Source: Trachythela sp. YZ-2020
Taxonomy: Eukaryota; Cnidaria; Anthozoa; Malacalcyonacea; Clavulariidae
Direction: 5' to 3'
Length of the DNA stretch: 64,000 nucleotides
NCBI GenBank assembly: GCA_016169945.1
Contig: JADLSH010000138.1
Coordinates: forward strand, 1-64,000
The notes beneath the pieces were generated by a model. It had not been told where the DNA came from. It was given only the letters and a program-made list of their open reading frames with translations, and did not search any database. Below are positions 34,861-46,600 of the stretch, in pieces. The translations under genes were made by a program, and so were the position numbers. Each line of letters begins with the position of its first letter. The first letter of the stretch is position 1.

Positions 34861-34934
34861 TATATCTTTTAGGCACACGCGAAGCAACCTCAATTTGTTC
34901 TATATGTCCGTGGCCGACGCTGAATTAAAGTCTG
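34861..34934 (+). mobile_element. Penelope-like pseudo-LTR fragment
   Basis: TATATCTTTTAGGCACACGC followed by the rest to GAATTAAAGTC matches 13576-13649 almost exactly. It supports that the pseudo-LTR extends beyond the part shared by the inverted pair. Confidence 0.75.
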
Positions 34935-35183
34935 CTTTATCTTTAAATATGTCCGCAACTATTCTGTAGCTTTTAAAGCGCATGATACTAAATACTTTTT
35001 TAATATTTGTAACATAAAATGTTACATTATTCTGGCGATATTGCAGTTGTTTTTATGAACAAATAATTATCCCGTGAGAGTGAGGGTAACACAGCTTTTG
35101 GCATTTCTCTTTAGATTTAATATATGAACAAAATATCCCGTGGGGGTGGGGGTAACATGACCGGTCCATAAGGGTAACATGAC

Positions 35184-35501
35184 TATGGCGTTCCGTTGCG
35201 GACAAAAATACGAGTTAAAATATTCAATTCGAAGTCGAATATTTTGGGATCGAAGTCGGGAATACGATAATCGAAGTCCAAAATACGATATTCGAAGTCC
35301 AAAATACGATAATCGAAGTCCAAAATACGATATTCGAAGTCCAAAATACGATAGTCGAAGTCCAAAATACGATAATCGAAGTCGACTTTTTTTCATCGAA
35401 GTCGAGAGGAAGTGAAAAAATAATATTCGAGAGGATACGGAAGTTGTCAGGATGAAACCGGAAATAGGGATTTATTGCCTGGGGACAAAGTTCCGTAGGT
35501 A
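35184..35501 (+). repeat. Left terminal inverted repeat, 318 bp
   Basis: It begins TATGGCGTTCCGTTGCGG and holds six 21-bp units of the TCGAAGTCCAAAATACGATAA type, then a conserved stretch to CCGTAGGTA. It pairs with 53942-54217. The 42-bp length difference is exactly two 21-bp units (six here, four on the right). Confidence 0.94.
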
Positions 35502-35509
35502 TATAAAAA
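35500..35509 (+). promoter_or_regulatory. TATA box of the transposase
   Basis: TATATAAAAA straddles the inner edge of the left inverted repeat, about 55 bp upstream of the transposase ATG at 35561. Confidence 0.6.
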
Positions 35510-35560
35510 GGCTTGCATTTATGCCTATTCGCGGGTTATTTTTAAAATACGTACGCAAAA

Positions 35561-37526
35561 ATGGCGCAGCGATGGCTTCCAAATTTTGAAGAATTTTTTT
35601 ACTCTTTGGGACGACTTATTGAAAATGCAGAGAGGCAGTTGCACTCTCAAACTTGCTCGGAATACCTTATACGCCGTCTGGACGAGTACGAACGAACTGT
35701 ATCGACTTTGCTATCAAGGCTAAACGAAACTTATCAAAATATGCCTGATGTACTTCGTTCTTTTCAAGACATCGAGTTTCTTCGAAATCGCTTGGGGGCA
35801 CTGCGTCAAGAATTTGAAGGTCGATCCAACAATATGCAAGATGACAACTGTGAAGAGGAATACAACTTGCGCAGTCGCCTAGAAAATACAAATGAAGGAC
35901 GAGGACGGCCTAGGGTTGAGATTGCACAATCGCAGCTTGAAGCATTACACAATGCAGGAGGCTTTCGTTGAATGATGTTGCGCGTATGTTACAAGTTTCA
36001 AGCAGAACATTGCGCCGACGAAGACACGAATTGGGCATGAGGGTTGAAGGAAGAGAGTTCTCTGATATAAGTGATATCCAACTTGACAATGTTGTTCGAG
36101 AAGTGCTGCAGTCTACCCCGTCTGCAGGATTAAGGCTTGTTCAAGGATCACTTAGACAGCAAAGCCTTGTTGTTCAAAGATTAAGGGTACTTCAATCGTT
36201 ATGAGAGTAGATCCAGTCGCTTCTACTTTACGAAATGCAAGGCAAATAATCCGAAGAAAGTATAACGTCAAAGCTCCAAATCCTTTGTGGCAAGTATAAT
36301 TTCTTTATTTATACTTTTACTGTAATAGTTGGTTAGAGCTTTTGTTTGGGATTGCAAATATATATGGTTCCATCCCCCCCCCCCCACCATCTAAGAAATT
36401 TTATTTTTCAAATATCTGACAGGATCAGCCTGTTGACATATACTGTACAGTAGGACGCTGTATTTAGTGATGGTTCACCATGTTGCAATTATAAGTAAGC
36501 AATTACTATTGTCATGAAAGAAACTGTTTTATGTTACTCTCGATTTCAATTTGCTTTTCAAAACTGACTTCCAATGTTTACTTGTAAATCTGAAATGTTC
36601 GTTGTAAAGTTCCAAAGTTTGTTTCGAAGTTCGTTCCGATGATTTACGAGTAAATGTGGGTACCCCAAAACTTTGTTACACACTCAAGCAACAGCAAAGT
36701 TTTGATACAGTGTCTGCACAAGAACTTAAGCTAAAAATGTTGGATTTTTTATTCTAGGCACATAGATGGAAACCACAAACTAATTCAACCATACAGAATA
36801 GTTATCCATGGTGGTATTGATGGCTATTCACGTTTAGTTGTTTTCTTGCAAGCATCGACCAACAACGCCGCTGCGACTGTGTTGAATCTATTTCATTCAG
36901 CAGTTGAGAGGTACAACCTACCATCTCGGGTTCGTTCCGATCTTGGTTTGGAAAACATTGAAGTGGGAAGATATATGCTTGAGCGAAGGGGGATTAATCG
37001 TGGAAGTATCATTACAGGCACATCTGTTCATAACCAACGCATTGAGCGACTTTGGCGTGACGTCAATAGAGTTATTGTTTCTCGGTTTCTGAATATTTTT
37101 TTATACCTCGAGGGGAATAATATGCTAGATCCATCCAATGAAATGCACTTGTTTGTCCTTCAATTTGTGTATCTAGACTTAATTAACAATGCATTGGATC
37201 AATTTTGTTCACAGTGGAACAATCATCCAGTGTCAACTGAATGCAATTTTTCACCACAGCAGTTGTGGATCAGGGGTATGATAACTCAGAGCAGTTCATC
37301 ATCTACCGCAGTACAAGATGTAGTGCATCCTTCAATTTCAGGCATTGATGAAGAAGGTCCTGTCCCAGAACAACAACAAAACTACCAAGTTGTGGTTCCT
37401 CAGTATTCAGTTAACATTACAGATGAGCAATTACATCATATTAGAAGAGAAATTCAGGCAGTGAGCGACAATAATGGAATCACGCAATACATTACAGCTC
37501 TTAACATAGTAAGCTCTATTCTTTAA
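35561..37526 (+). pseudogene. DDE transposase, IS3EU/integrase-core type
   Basis: Order: an amino-terminal helical region (35561-35900); a DNA-binding helix-turn-helix starting near 35930 (LNDVARMLQVSSRTLRRRRHE type); and the DDE integrase core. The core has HIDGNHKL and [14 protein letters not shown] (first D, 36760 on), [10 protein letters not shown] (second D, about 36930) and [11 protein letters not shown] (glutamate, about 37040), then a glutamine-rich tail to the stop at 37526. A 468-bp intron (36290-36757) has donor GCAAGT and acceptor TTCTAG. Only this GC-AG splice restores the WHIDG motif in frame. Two one-base losses break the frame, near 35965 (before the helix-turn-helix) and near 36200. 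Full length would be about 500 residues. It cuts and joins the element's ends in relatives. As it stands it is probably inactive. Confidence 0.85.
36290..36757 (+). other. GC-AG intron in the transposase
   Basis: The intron begins GCAAGT and ends TTATTCTAG, splitting a tryptophan codon. The alternative GT donor four bases downstream puts the DDE start out of frame. It contains a 13-base C run near 36376. Confidence 0.7.
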
Positions 37527-37920
37527 TTAAAGCTGATACCAGTCATTCCAGGCATTAAAATAAGTTTTATAAACCATACTTTTGAAAGATCTCACTAAAG
37601 TAAACTCCAGTGGCATATAAGCCGGGGTCATGTTTTTTGAGGGGCGAACGCCCTTCGGCGTGAGATACTCTGCCCCCCCCCCCCCTCCGGGTAAGACTTT
37701 GTTCAATTTTGAAAACATTCAAGAAAGACATATTTAATGATCTCAAATATGGTCAATAGATCATACATGTAAACATTTTCCTCACTTCTTTCTCATCCAC
37801 AAGGACACTTATTTTGATTTACAAGGACACACTTTTGGTTCACAATGACACAAAGTGTGCAAAAAACACACTTATTAAAAATGCCTGGATTGAGCGATTA
37901 CGAAAATATGCCAATAAGAC
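37527..37920. other. Transposon interior, no gene seen
   Basis: Between the transposase stop and the nested gypsy element. Contains a C-rich run at about 37674-37685 and nothing else recognisable. Confidence 0.5.
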
Positions 37921-38069
37921 TGTTACCATAGGATATATAATGTTAGATATGTATTGTAATGTATATGTAGGGGTAATGGAGGACACGAAGACAAGATGGC
38001 GGACATCACTATAAAAGCTAGTAATCTTGTACTTTTAGTTATTCTTTAATAAATCCTATCCTGTTAACT
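37921..38069 (+). repeat. 5' LTR of the nested gypsy
   Basis: 149 bp, starts TGTTACCATAGG and ends CTGTTAACT. It includes TATAAAAGC as a likely TATA box and an AATAAA near its end. TGGAGTCAGGAGTC follows as primer-binding site. Confidence 0.93.
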
Positions 38070-38114
38070 TGGAGTCAGGAGTCAGTATGTCAAAACTAAA
38101 CCCCAAAGTTAGGT

Positions 38115-38951
38115 TTGGGTGCCTTTGAAGACAAGAGAGAATCAGTTGAGTTGTGGCTAGATCAATTTAACGACTGGTGTGTATTGCAAGGATTCAGAGA
38201 CACAGCAAAACCTACAACCGATCCAGCTCATTGGAAAAGTGCACATCATGCCTCAGAGATAAGTGCGTTCAGACTGGCGTTACCTCTCGATGTTTTGAGA
38301 ATGGTTAAATCGACTATTGTACCGACTATGGCCACAACGAGTGACGAAAATAATAGAGATACGTTCATTGGTAATCCATGGGTATGGCAAAGAAAGTTGC
38401 TTTTTCATTATGCGGGTCAAGACACGGTACTCGCTGAGAGAATGAATTTTATCGAGACTTGCAAGCAAAAACCTCATTAGTCTGTTGCTGAATTTGAAGC
38501 ACGGTGCAAATATCATGGGTCTAAATGTGAATACAACAAAATGGCGAATCCTGAACAAGAACTTATTCGAGACAGATTTGTGACTGGAATTTACAACGAT
38601 AAACTGAGAGCAGAACTTTTGCGGCATAGAAAAGATGATGGCTCAATAGCAACCCTTGCTGAAGTGGTTAACAAAGCGAAAGCTTGGGAGGCAGCTAACA
38701 ATATTAACACTAAAGTTATGGAGGCACAACATACTGATGAGCAAGTGAATTATACATTCAGAAAACAACGACAAAATTCTACTGATGAACAGACATTTAA
38801 GAAAGGAAAAAAGTGTGGGTATTGTGGCCGAAATGAAACTCATAATAGGCGAACATGTTCAGCTGGTAAACCCGGAGTTTACTGCAGAAACTGTTATGGA
38901 GCCAATCATTTTGCAATTGTTTGTCGAAGCCCTAATCATCGATCATTTTAA
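38115..38951 (+). pseudogene. Ty3/gypsy gag
   Basis: A single frame is split by one TAG at 38478-38480. The first part contains VELWLDQFNDWCVLQGF. The second has EQELIRDRFVTGIYNDKLRA and the zinc-knuckle pair: CGYCGRNETHNRRTC (a CX2CX5HX4C variant) and CRNCYGANHFAIVC (canonical CX2CX4HX4C). Gag packages element RNA into particles in intact relatives. The frame ends at 38951 while the protease frame is already open, so a programmed or mutational frame change would be needed to continue. Confidence 0.88.
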
Positions 38952-39546
38952 AAGACAATGGATGGCTAAAAGGAAAGACAGTCAGGTAAATAGCCAAATT
39001 AATGTTTTGGATAATTCGTCTGATACTGATGAAGGGGAACAGTCAAATTATTATGCAATGTCTTTAGACAGTCAATGTGAATCAATTCATGATGTTTCAG
39101 GAAAGAAATCACCAAAAAAACTGTTCACATCCTTATCATTATCTAGTAAAGGTAATAAGTTCAAAAGAGTTCCTTTTCAAGTTGACACTGCGGCGACTTG
39201 TAATACAATGCCACTAGACATGTATCGAAAATTTGGGGGTGTCAGTAGTTTAAGGCCAACAAAGTCAACATTATTCTCATATTGTGGCCATTCAATAAAG
39301 CCGTTAGGAACTATCACCTTGCTATGTGAAGCACCAAAGAAGTTTGAATTTATAACTTTTCAAGTTGTCGATGATAAGGACATACAAGGTAAGCCAGCCT
39401 TGCTTGGGGTTTCCGACTCTATTAAATTGGGACTTATCAAGTATGACAAAGCAAGAGTACGCATGGGAAGTGATAAGAAATCCACAGTAATAACTGATAG
39501 AGCAGAACATTTAATTAAGAATAATGACTGTGTTATTATCCTGTAA
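38952..39546 (+). pseudogene. Ty3/gypsy aspartic protease
   Basis: The frame after gag holds FQVDTAATCNTMPL, where DTAA replaces the usual DTGA or DSGA at the catalytic site. ALLGVSDSIKLGL follows as the carboxy-terminal hydrophobic-glycine block. The stop at 39546 overlaps the next frame (from 39524), so the reverse transcriptase lies in another frame. The frame open before 38952 overlaps the gag zinc knuckles. Confidence 0.8.
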
Positions 39547-40468
39547 TGTAAGGGATGGTCTCACAGAAGATCAATTCTTAAAGAGATATTCTGAAGCCTT
39601 TACTGGTCCCCAAAACCTGGGTAAGCCTGTCTCATTTGTGCTTGATCCTAAAGTCCAGCCTGTGCATGCCCCCATACACAGAATCCCTGTTGCGAAGCGA
39701 GAGGGAGTGAAAAAGAAGTTAGATGAAATGGTTGCATCAAACAAACTTTTAAAGGTTGAAGAACCCACTGATTGGTGCTCTAATATGACTGTTGTTGAGA
39801 AAGTAAAAGAAAGTGGTGAAGTCAAAACCAGGATTTGTTTGGATCCAAGTCAAACAGTGAATAAAGCCATTATGAGGCCTAAGTATGCAATTCCAACTTT
39901 ACAGGAACTTTTACCTGAACTAAGCTTAAAAACGTATAAGTGTTTTACTATAGTTGATGCATTAGATGGCTTTACCCAAGTAAAGTTGGATGAAGAGTCG
40001 AGTTTTACCACCACCATGCAAACCCCCTGGGGGCGTTATAGGTGGCTTCGCCTGCCTTATGGTATGTCCTCTGCGCCAGAGGAATTTCAACGACGAATAC
40101 ATGAAGCGTTAGATGGTTTACCCGGTGTTTTCAGCTTTGGCGATGATATGTTGATATATGACCTTGGTAATTCTCCAGAGGAGGCTGAAATTTCATGATA
40201 AACATTTGAATCTCTTTATGCAACGGGTTCTGAAAGAAATTTGAGATTAAATCCTACTAAGGTCCAGTTTAAAATGAGAAGAATCGGATTTATGGGCCAT
40301 ATTATTACAGAAGATGGTATTTTACCTGACCCAAACAAGGTAAAATCTATAGTTGAGATGCCTACTCCTGATGACAAGCGTTCAGTTCAGAGATTTCTTG
40401 GCATGGTCAACTATTTACATTCATTTTGTCCATCACTTTCTGATGTGGTCAATCCTCATGAAATTTGA
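39524..40468 (+). pseudogene. Ty3/gypsy reverse transcriptase
   Basis: Motifs in order: PVHAPIHRIPVAKREGVKKK; WCSNMTVVEKVKESGEVKTR; ICLDPSQTVNKAI; CFTIVDALDGFTQVKLDEES; RYRWLRLPYGMSSAPEEFQR; and the catalytic FGDDMLIYD (the usual YxDD is FGDD here). The frame stops at 40198 and a second frame from 40241 carries the thumb region (GFMGHIITEDGI, VQRFLGMVNYLHSF). Frame breaks near 40197, 40238 and 40466 each look like one-base changes, two of them in the string GAAATTTGA. Confidence 0.9.
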
Positions 40469-42465
40469 CAAGAACTGATGTTCAGTTTGTGTGGTCAGGA
40501 GCACATGAAGAGGCATTTCAAAAAGCTAAGGCACTGATTGTAGATGCACCCTGTTTGGCATATTTTGACTACAAAAAACCTATTGTACTTCAAGTTGATG
40601 CATCAGAAACCGGTCTGGGTGGGGCAATGCTCCAGCCCGCAGGTCTTGGTAAGCTCCAGCCTGTTGCTTACACCTCATCCACTATGCGTCCAAATCAAGT
40701 GTTATGGGCACAAGTTGAGAAAGAAACTTTGGCCATTTGTGCGGCATGTGAAAAATGGGATCTTTGGTTGTATGGTAAACAAATAACAATACATACAGAT
40801 CATCAGCCTCTTGAAACCATCTTTAAAAAGCCTCTTGCTAAGGCACCTAGGAGGCTGCAACGGTTGTTGATGAGGTTGCAAAGATATGACATCAACGTTG
40901 TTTATAAGAAGGGTTCCAGTTTAGTTTTGGCGGATACTTTATCAAGAGCGCCCCTATCTACTACAGATGCTAGAAAGCAGAATAACTTTGATGTGTTTAG
41001 GTTGGAAGTTGAGCGACTTGACACCTTGCCTAACCCACAGCTTTTACCAAAGACATCCACAGATTTACAAGCTGCAACAACGAAAGACCCTGATTTGGTT
41101 CAGTTGGCGAAAGCAATTTCATCTGGATGGCCAGACGAAAAGTCTCAGCTTCCAGGTTGCATAAAGCCATACTGGTGTTTCCGAGATGAAATGTCTGTCC
41201 ATAATGGTATAATATATCGTGGAAAACAAGCTGTTATTCCAACGTCCATGTACAAAGAAATGCTGGCAAAGATCCACGCATCACATGCAGGTGCAGAAAG
41301 TAACATTCGAATGGTAAAGGATATTATTTACTGGCCTGGAATGCAGACTGCAATTAAGGATATGTGTCAGAATTGTGGACGATGTGCCCAATTTGGAAGA
41401 GAGAATTCTAAAGAACCCATGAAGTCACAGCCTGTTCCACAGTATCCTTGGCAGTTTGTAAGTCAGGATTTAAAGGAGTTCGAGTCAAGTAACTACCTGG
41501 TCACAGTTGATCATTATTCTGATTTTATTGAACTTGATGAGTTAGACAACACGCTGTCATCGACGATTATTAAACATTCCAAATCACATTTTTCTCGTCA
41601 TGGTATTCCAGAAATACTTCTTTCAGATAATGGACCCCAGTATATCAGCACTGAATTTGCTGCGTTCTGTGACCTGTATGGTATAACCCATATCACTTCT
41701 TCCCCATATTGGCCAAAGGGTAATGGAAAAGCGGAGTCAGCCGTGAAGATAGTCAAAGCATTTATGAAAAAGTGTACTGATATTCAACTAGCCTTGCTGC
41801 TCTATAGAAATACGCCACAAGAGGGACATACGCTAAGTCCAGCACAGAGGAGTAAGGGTCGAAGGACAAGACTTAATATTCCAGTAACCTCAGAGTTGCT
41901 TGTCCCTGATAAAGGCATATCAAAGTTGGTGCAGTTAGAAATCAATCTCAAGAAACAAAAGGCAAAGAAGTTTTATGATAGAACGGCGTCGGATGAACAT
42001 CCAGATGTTCCAATTGGAAATTATGTTTACAGTAAACCAATCCCTCGTAACAAATCGAGTCCGTGGCAGTTTGGTAAAGTTACAAGTACGCCTACCGTAA
42101 GGTCTTATGTAATAAGTACTGCAAAGGGTACTGTACGGAGAAATCGAGCTCAAGTTCGCCCTGCCGCCCCACCTCCACCTCAAGAGAAGAAAAGTGATTT
42201 TCCAAGTTTTCAAAATTTTCCTGCACCCGAGGCTGAAAAGATAGAAAGACGAAGTTATTCACAGATTTTAGATAAACAGTGCGGAGTACCCACAGTGTTA
42301 AGACAAGCGCAGGTAATCCCTGACAATGTGACTTCTCCAAATACTGAGTTGAGTTTGTCAAGTACTGAACCTAATCCTTCCACTCTTGAATCTGGTGAGA
42401 CTATGTACAAAACAAGATATGGTCGAGTAGTTAAACCGCCCAAGATTTTTGATCCTTCTGGGTGA
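40465..42465 (+). CDS. Ty3/gypsy RNase H and integrase (intact frame)
   Basis: A 666-codon open frame. Residues 1-170 form the RNase H region: LQVDASETGLGGAMLQPAG (first acid), QVEKETLAICAACEKW and THTDHQPLETIFKKPL-type elements. About residue 260 onward is the H2C2 integrase zinc site (HASHAGAESNIRMVKDIIYW, CQNCGRCAQF). The DDE core follows: SQDLKEFESSNYLVTVDHYS (first D), LLSDNGPQYISTEF (second D) and GNGKAESAVK (glutamate). The tail ends in YGRVVKPPKIFDPSG. Integrase inserts the DNA copy into the host genome. The first residues come from the shifted frame at 40465, so the true protein start lies upstream as part of the pol polyprotein. Confidence 0.92.
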   Translation: MTRTDVQFVWSGAHEEAFQKAKALIVDAPCLAYFDYKKPIVLQVDASETGLGGAMLQPAGLGKLQPVAYTSSTMRPNQVLWAQVEKETLAICAACEKWDLWLYGKQITIHTDHQPLETIFKKPLAKAPRRLQRLLMRLQRYDINVVYKKGSSLVLADTLSRAPLSTTDARKQNNFDVFRLEVERLDTLPNPQLLPKTSTDLQAATTKDPDLVQLAKAISSGWPDEKSQLPGCIKPYWCFRDEMSVHNGIIYRGKQAVIPTSMYKEMLAKIHASHAGAESNIRMVKDIIYWPGMQTAIKDMCQNCGRCAQFGRENSKEPMKSQPVPQYPWQFVSQDLKEFESSNYLVTVDHYSDFIELDELDNTLSSTIIKHSKSHFSRHGIPEILLSDNGPQYISTEFAAFCDLYGITHITSSPYWPKGNGKAESAVKIVKAFMKKCTDIQLALLLYRNTPQEGHTLSPAQRSKGRRTRLNIPVTSELLVPDKGISKLVQLEINLKKQKAKKFYDRTASDEHPDVPIGNYVYSKPIPRNKSSPWQFGKVTSTPTVRSYVISTAKGTVRRNRAQVRPAAPPPPQEKKSDFPSFQNFPAPEAEKIERRSYSQILDKQCGVPTVLRQAQVIPDNVTSPNTELSLSSTEPNPSTLESGETMYKTRYGRVVKPPKIFDPSG

Positions 42466-42604
42466 GTCTTCGATAGAACAATATAGAGTACTGTAGTTTG
42501 GTTGTTTAACCATTTTCTTTGTTGAACTTTAGTTAGATTTAAAACATTTTCAAAAAACAAATAAAAAAAATAAACGAACATTTTTTTCAATGAACAGGGG
42601 GGGA

Positions 42605-42753
42605 TGTTACCATAGGATATATAATGTTAGATATGTATTGTAATGTATATGTAGGGGTAATGGAGGACACGAAGACAAGATGGCGGACATCACTATAAAA
42701 GCTAGTAATTTTGTACTTTTAGTTATTCTTTAATAAATCCTATCCTGTTAACT
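42605..42753 (+). repeat. 3' LTR of the nested gypsy
   Basis: 149 bp, differs from the 5' LTR at one base (AATTTTGT here, AATCTTGT there). The purine tract precedes it and AGAC follows. Confidence 0.93.
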
Positions 42754-42764
42754 AGACCACCTTC

Positions 42765-42910
42765 TAATGCCGGTTTTCCACTTGCGAATTTTTTCGTGCG
42801 AAGCGAATTTTTCATTTGTCTTTCGTCTCTCAACTGGAACCATGTGGAACTAATTGATAAAGACAAAAGAAAATTTGCTGCGCGAAAAATCGCAAGTGGA
42901 AACCGCCTTA
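42765..42910. mobile_element. Palindromic MITE
   Basis: TAATGCCGGTTTTCCACTTGCGA at the left is mirrored by TCGCAAGTGGAAACCGCCTTA at the right. It lies within the large transposon, between the gypsy and the ligase gene. Confidence 0.7.
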
Positions 42911-42933
42911 ACACTTGACATGAGCAAACAATA

Positions 42934-43480
42934 CAGGGATGGATCCACCGGGGTGCAAATTTGAACAATTTCCTGATCAAATGCAAGGCTATTGTCATTG
43001 TTCGAACAAAAATTATATTATGAGACAAAATAAGAGACAGTAATTTGAGACTTTGAGTAATAACTAATAACATGGTGATAAGTGAATAACAATTCAAAAT
43101 ATAGTCAATCACGACTAGCAACTTCCTGCAGTCACTACAGTGCAATTCGACGTGGCTTTTCATTAAAAATCATTAAAAATCATTAAAAATCCCAATATTT
43201 TGTGTAGATTCAAACGTAGTGAGTAGTCAGACCACAGAATAGAGACTAACCAGAAGTCCAACTCTGTTGTTCAAATATCAGAAATCCGTCGCCCAGATTG
43301 CAGGAAATGCCATTTCCGAGGTTCTAGAATTCAAAAATGATGGGCTTCAAAATGGAGGTGATGCCGCCGTACCCCCCTAGCAAGGACGCGCCAAAGGCGC
43401 GTGTCGCGACTTCGGCGCGAAACACCTAACTAAATCACCCCTGGCACCCCCCCTATCAAATCATGCTGGATCCATCCCTG
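42934..43480. mobile_element. hAT-type nonautonomous element
   Basis: 547 bp with termini CAGGGATGGATCCA and TGGATCCATCCCTG, flanked by a perfect 8-bp direct repeat AAACAATA (42926-42933 and 43481-43488). CAGGG ends plus an 8-bp duplication are the hAT signature. No transposase. Confidence 0.88.
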
Positions 43481-43685
43481 AAACAATATAGAATGTAATA
43501 ATTTAAAACACAACGTGCTTATAGACATAGTGGTCTTTCCCTGCCAACAAAACTATAACAATAAAAGCAATTATAAACTCTATGACTGCATGTGACAATT
43601 GATTGGAAATAGATTGCACATTTGCACCCAAGTGATTGTATAAATAACATGTTGCATCTGGATTCAAGAAAGAGGGTTACGAAAA

Positions 43686-46600
43686 TCAGCACGAAGTGAA
43701 TTCTTTTCCTTCTTGCCGAATTGCTGCAGACATGCTTGAGTTAAATGACTCTTGGTCAAGAGTCCCTAGCATCGCAGGCAGACATAGCTTCATTAAGCAT
43801 GTAGAGGCAAATATCGATGTCGACGTCGAATTGACCTCCAAAACAACACGTGTAAATGGCACTGAGCTGATGCCAGTAATGAATTTTAACAAGCTTTCCA
43901 ATTCTAAAAAGATATAAAATTATATTAAAATGCGGCTGACTCTTCTGCCTCTTCGGAACTGTAAAAACTTGCATTAATGGGACCAATCCCCTATTAAACT
44001 AAATTTTGAACTGGGACTAGGAAAATTCATTAATTCAGTAACGGCTGTATACAGGCTATTTAATAGGGGATTGGTCCATTAACTCATAGTTAGTATTAAA
44101 TCAACTACAGTATGATTAAAGTACCAACGTCTTAGTTAATATTAGAAACATTTAGTAGTATATTAGGCACCCTGGAAATATTTTTAGAGGAACATAGTAG
44201 GGTGCACCTAGCACCTTGTCTCATTATCACCTAAGTCATACGTAATGCAAACTGCAGTTAAATACCCTGTTGACTAGCATCATTTATAAAACTTGCTAGC
44301 ATTGCGTACATTGTGGCATCTTCCGGCTTGAAGACAATACTTTGCAACACAGCAGATGCGCTCACAGCATTCTCATTGTGTAGGAAAACTTCCTCAAACT
44401 GGCTAGGGTTTTTCCTAATTTCTTCAAGGATTCCTAGCGTCTGGAGACCCTTTGCAAAATTGTCTAGCATGACAGCTCTCTTCACAAGCACATGATAGGA
44501 CACCATGGCTTCAGCAATGGCAATGCTGTTGTCAACCTATAGGTGAGAAAGCAAATGTTTAATTTGTAATTACAAAATATTACAGACTGTTAGGCTTGAA
44601 AGTTCAGTGACACAGTAAGGCATGTCACAAGCGAGGATACAATGCAATTATGGGAGTGGTCACAATTAAGGGAGCGGTCATTATATGTACTATTTATTTC
44701 CATCAAAGGGGGGTTGGAAAATTTACCTCCAATGTTCAAGGGGGGGTTGAAAATGTTTTTATCAGCATTTTCCCATTTGCCGACACCCATGCACCCCATA
44801 AATGATGACCACTCCCTAAACAAAATGGATTTTTCAGAGTGCATATGCTGCAGTAGGCATTTGGCAGTATGGGGTAGATACTAGAACTGTACATACATTC
44901 GGTAAGGTTACCAATCCACTATCTTGGAGAACATTTAGGAATGGTTCAGATGAATTCAATTCTTGGAGTTCATCATTTTCCTTAGCTGATATCAACTATA
45001 TATATAACAAATTATATAACAATTACTGAGTACTGTAGTCCGTGTTTAGGGTGATGCTATGCAGTCGCAGATAGAAGGTACTGTAAATAAAATCAGGGCC
45101 GCCAGTAAATTTGTCGTGCCCTAGGTTAAGAAAATACTCGGATTAATATCAACTCCTACATTTTGACAGGCTCTGCCTAATTTTAAGCGTTGGTAATTTG
45201 CCTTCCCCCACCACCCATCAGTGGCCCTGAAAACAATAACCAACCTTCAAACTATTATTTGGACCATTGAGTTCAGATTATACATTGTCATATTGTTAAT
45301 AGAACATTGAATTACATTGCGTGAACCGTGCATGTCGAAGGGGCTGTATTAAGAATTATATTGAAACACAGGAGAGTGCTAACAAATTCCATATGCCACC
45401 CGTTATTGGCACACAAGCATCGGTAATGTACATGACTATTGACTACACAGACTGTCAACTTCCAAACAATTTTGTCAACTTCCAACGTGTTATCGCAGTA
45501 ATTTATAAATCTAATAGACAACATGCTGTACTGTACCTTGTCCAGCATGTCACGTTTTTCTGTGTCGTACACATCGTATATGGAAGCATAAGCTGATGCT
45601 CTCTGTATGTCCGTAGTTGCTATGTAATAGTAATGCGAAGGCGCCAAATATGGGAATCCACCGCAACCATGTACGAGACTTTGTGCCACCAATTTTCCTA
45701 AAATCTCTGGAATTCCAGCTGCCAGACAAGATTGATCATACCTGAACAACAATCTGCTATGCGGACCTTCAAAATACTTCAAATAGTTCTGCAGCACAGA
45801 ACTTTTCTTTCACAGCGGAAAAAAACACACGTAGAACTCCTCCTGTGTCAATGGCTGGTTGACCACAAAATGAAACACGAAGAGGCCTTGTGGGGTCAAA
45901 TGATGGGTTTTTATAGAATGCCACAGCATCACTTAGGATATCATCCTGATCGACAGTCAACTTACATAGCTGACCTGTGACATTAACAGATTTTAATCTG
46001 TTCATTTTCTGAACAACACTCATTTTCCTACAGGTGTCTGTATCTAAGAGTGGGCTATCTTCATCTATACTGTCCTCATCGCCACTCTGGTTCTCATACA
46101 CATCACTACTTGTCTCAATTACAACTAAAATAAATAATTAAATTAAAATCAATGAACCACAAGTAATAGTTTTCAAAATAATGTTCTTTAAGTTCTTTCA
46201 GAAATTATAAAAACATTATAGCACACATAGAAATATGCGGGGGGGGTGTATTGAAAAGTGTACTCTCAATGTCTTCAAAATAACATTCCAGAAATATGTC
46301 TAAAAAATGGCACTTCAGAGGGTCTAAAATCACTCTAAATATCAACATTTTCTGGGCATGTCCTATGACCCCTCCCCCTAGGTAGAAAGGTGACACTCAC
46401 AGCATTACATGGATTATCATTCCTTAAGGTTTGCTGTACACATAAAAGCTAGCCACATGCTTTAACAACATTAACTACAGTAAAGTACAGTACAGTACAA
46501 AAAGACTGTACAGTGGAAAAGTACTGCCAGGTAACGAATTAATTGAAACACAAAAAACTACAGTACCTTCATCCATGTCTGAATTTCCAGCAAGCATGGC

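Larger units (their letters stand above)
32403..35177. other. Intergenic with MITE and Penelope relics
   Basis: No gene recognised. It holds MITE family A copy 3 (33591-33866) and a Penelope pseudo-LTR fragment (34861-34934). The last 120 bp before the large transposon contain two near copies of ATGAACAAA...ATCCCGTG...GGGTAAC. Confidence 0.5.
37921..42753 (+). mobile_element. Ty3/gypsy retrotransposon nested in the transposon
   Basis: 4833 bp with 149-bp LTRs that differ at one base. The target duplication is AGAC (37917-37920 and 42754-42757), with a TGG-start primer-binding site at 38070 and a purine tract AGGGGGGGA just before the 3' LTR. Gag, protease, reverse transcriptase, RNase H and integrase are all present in order. 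One in-frame stop and several frame changes interrupt them. Confidence 0.95.
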
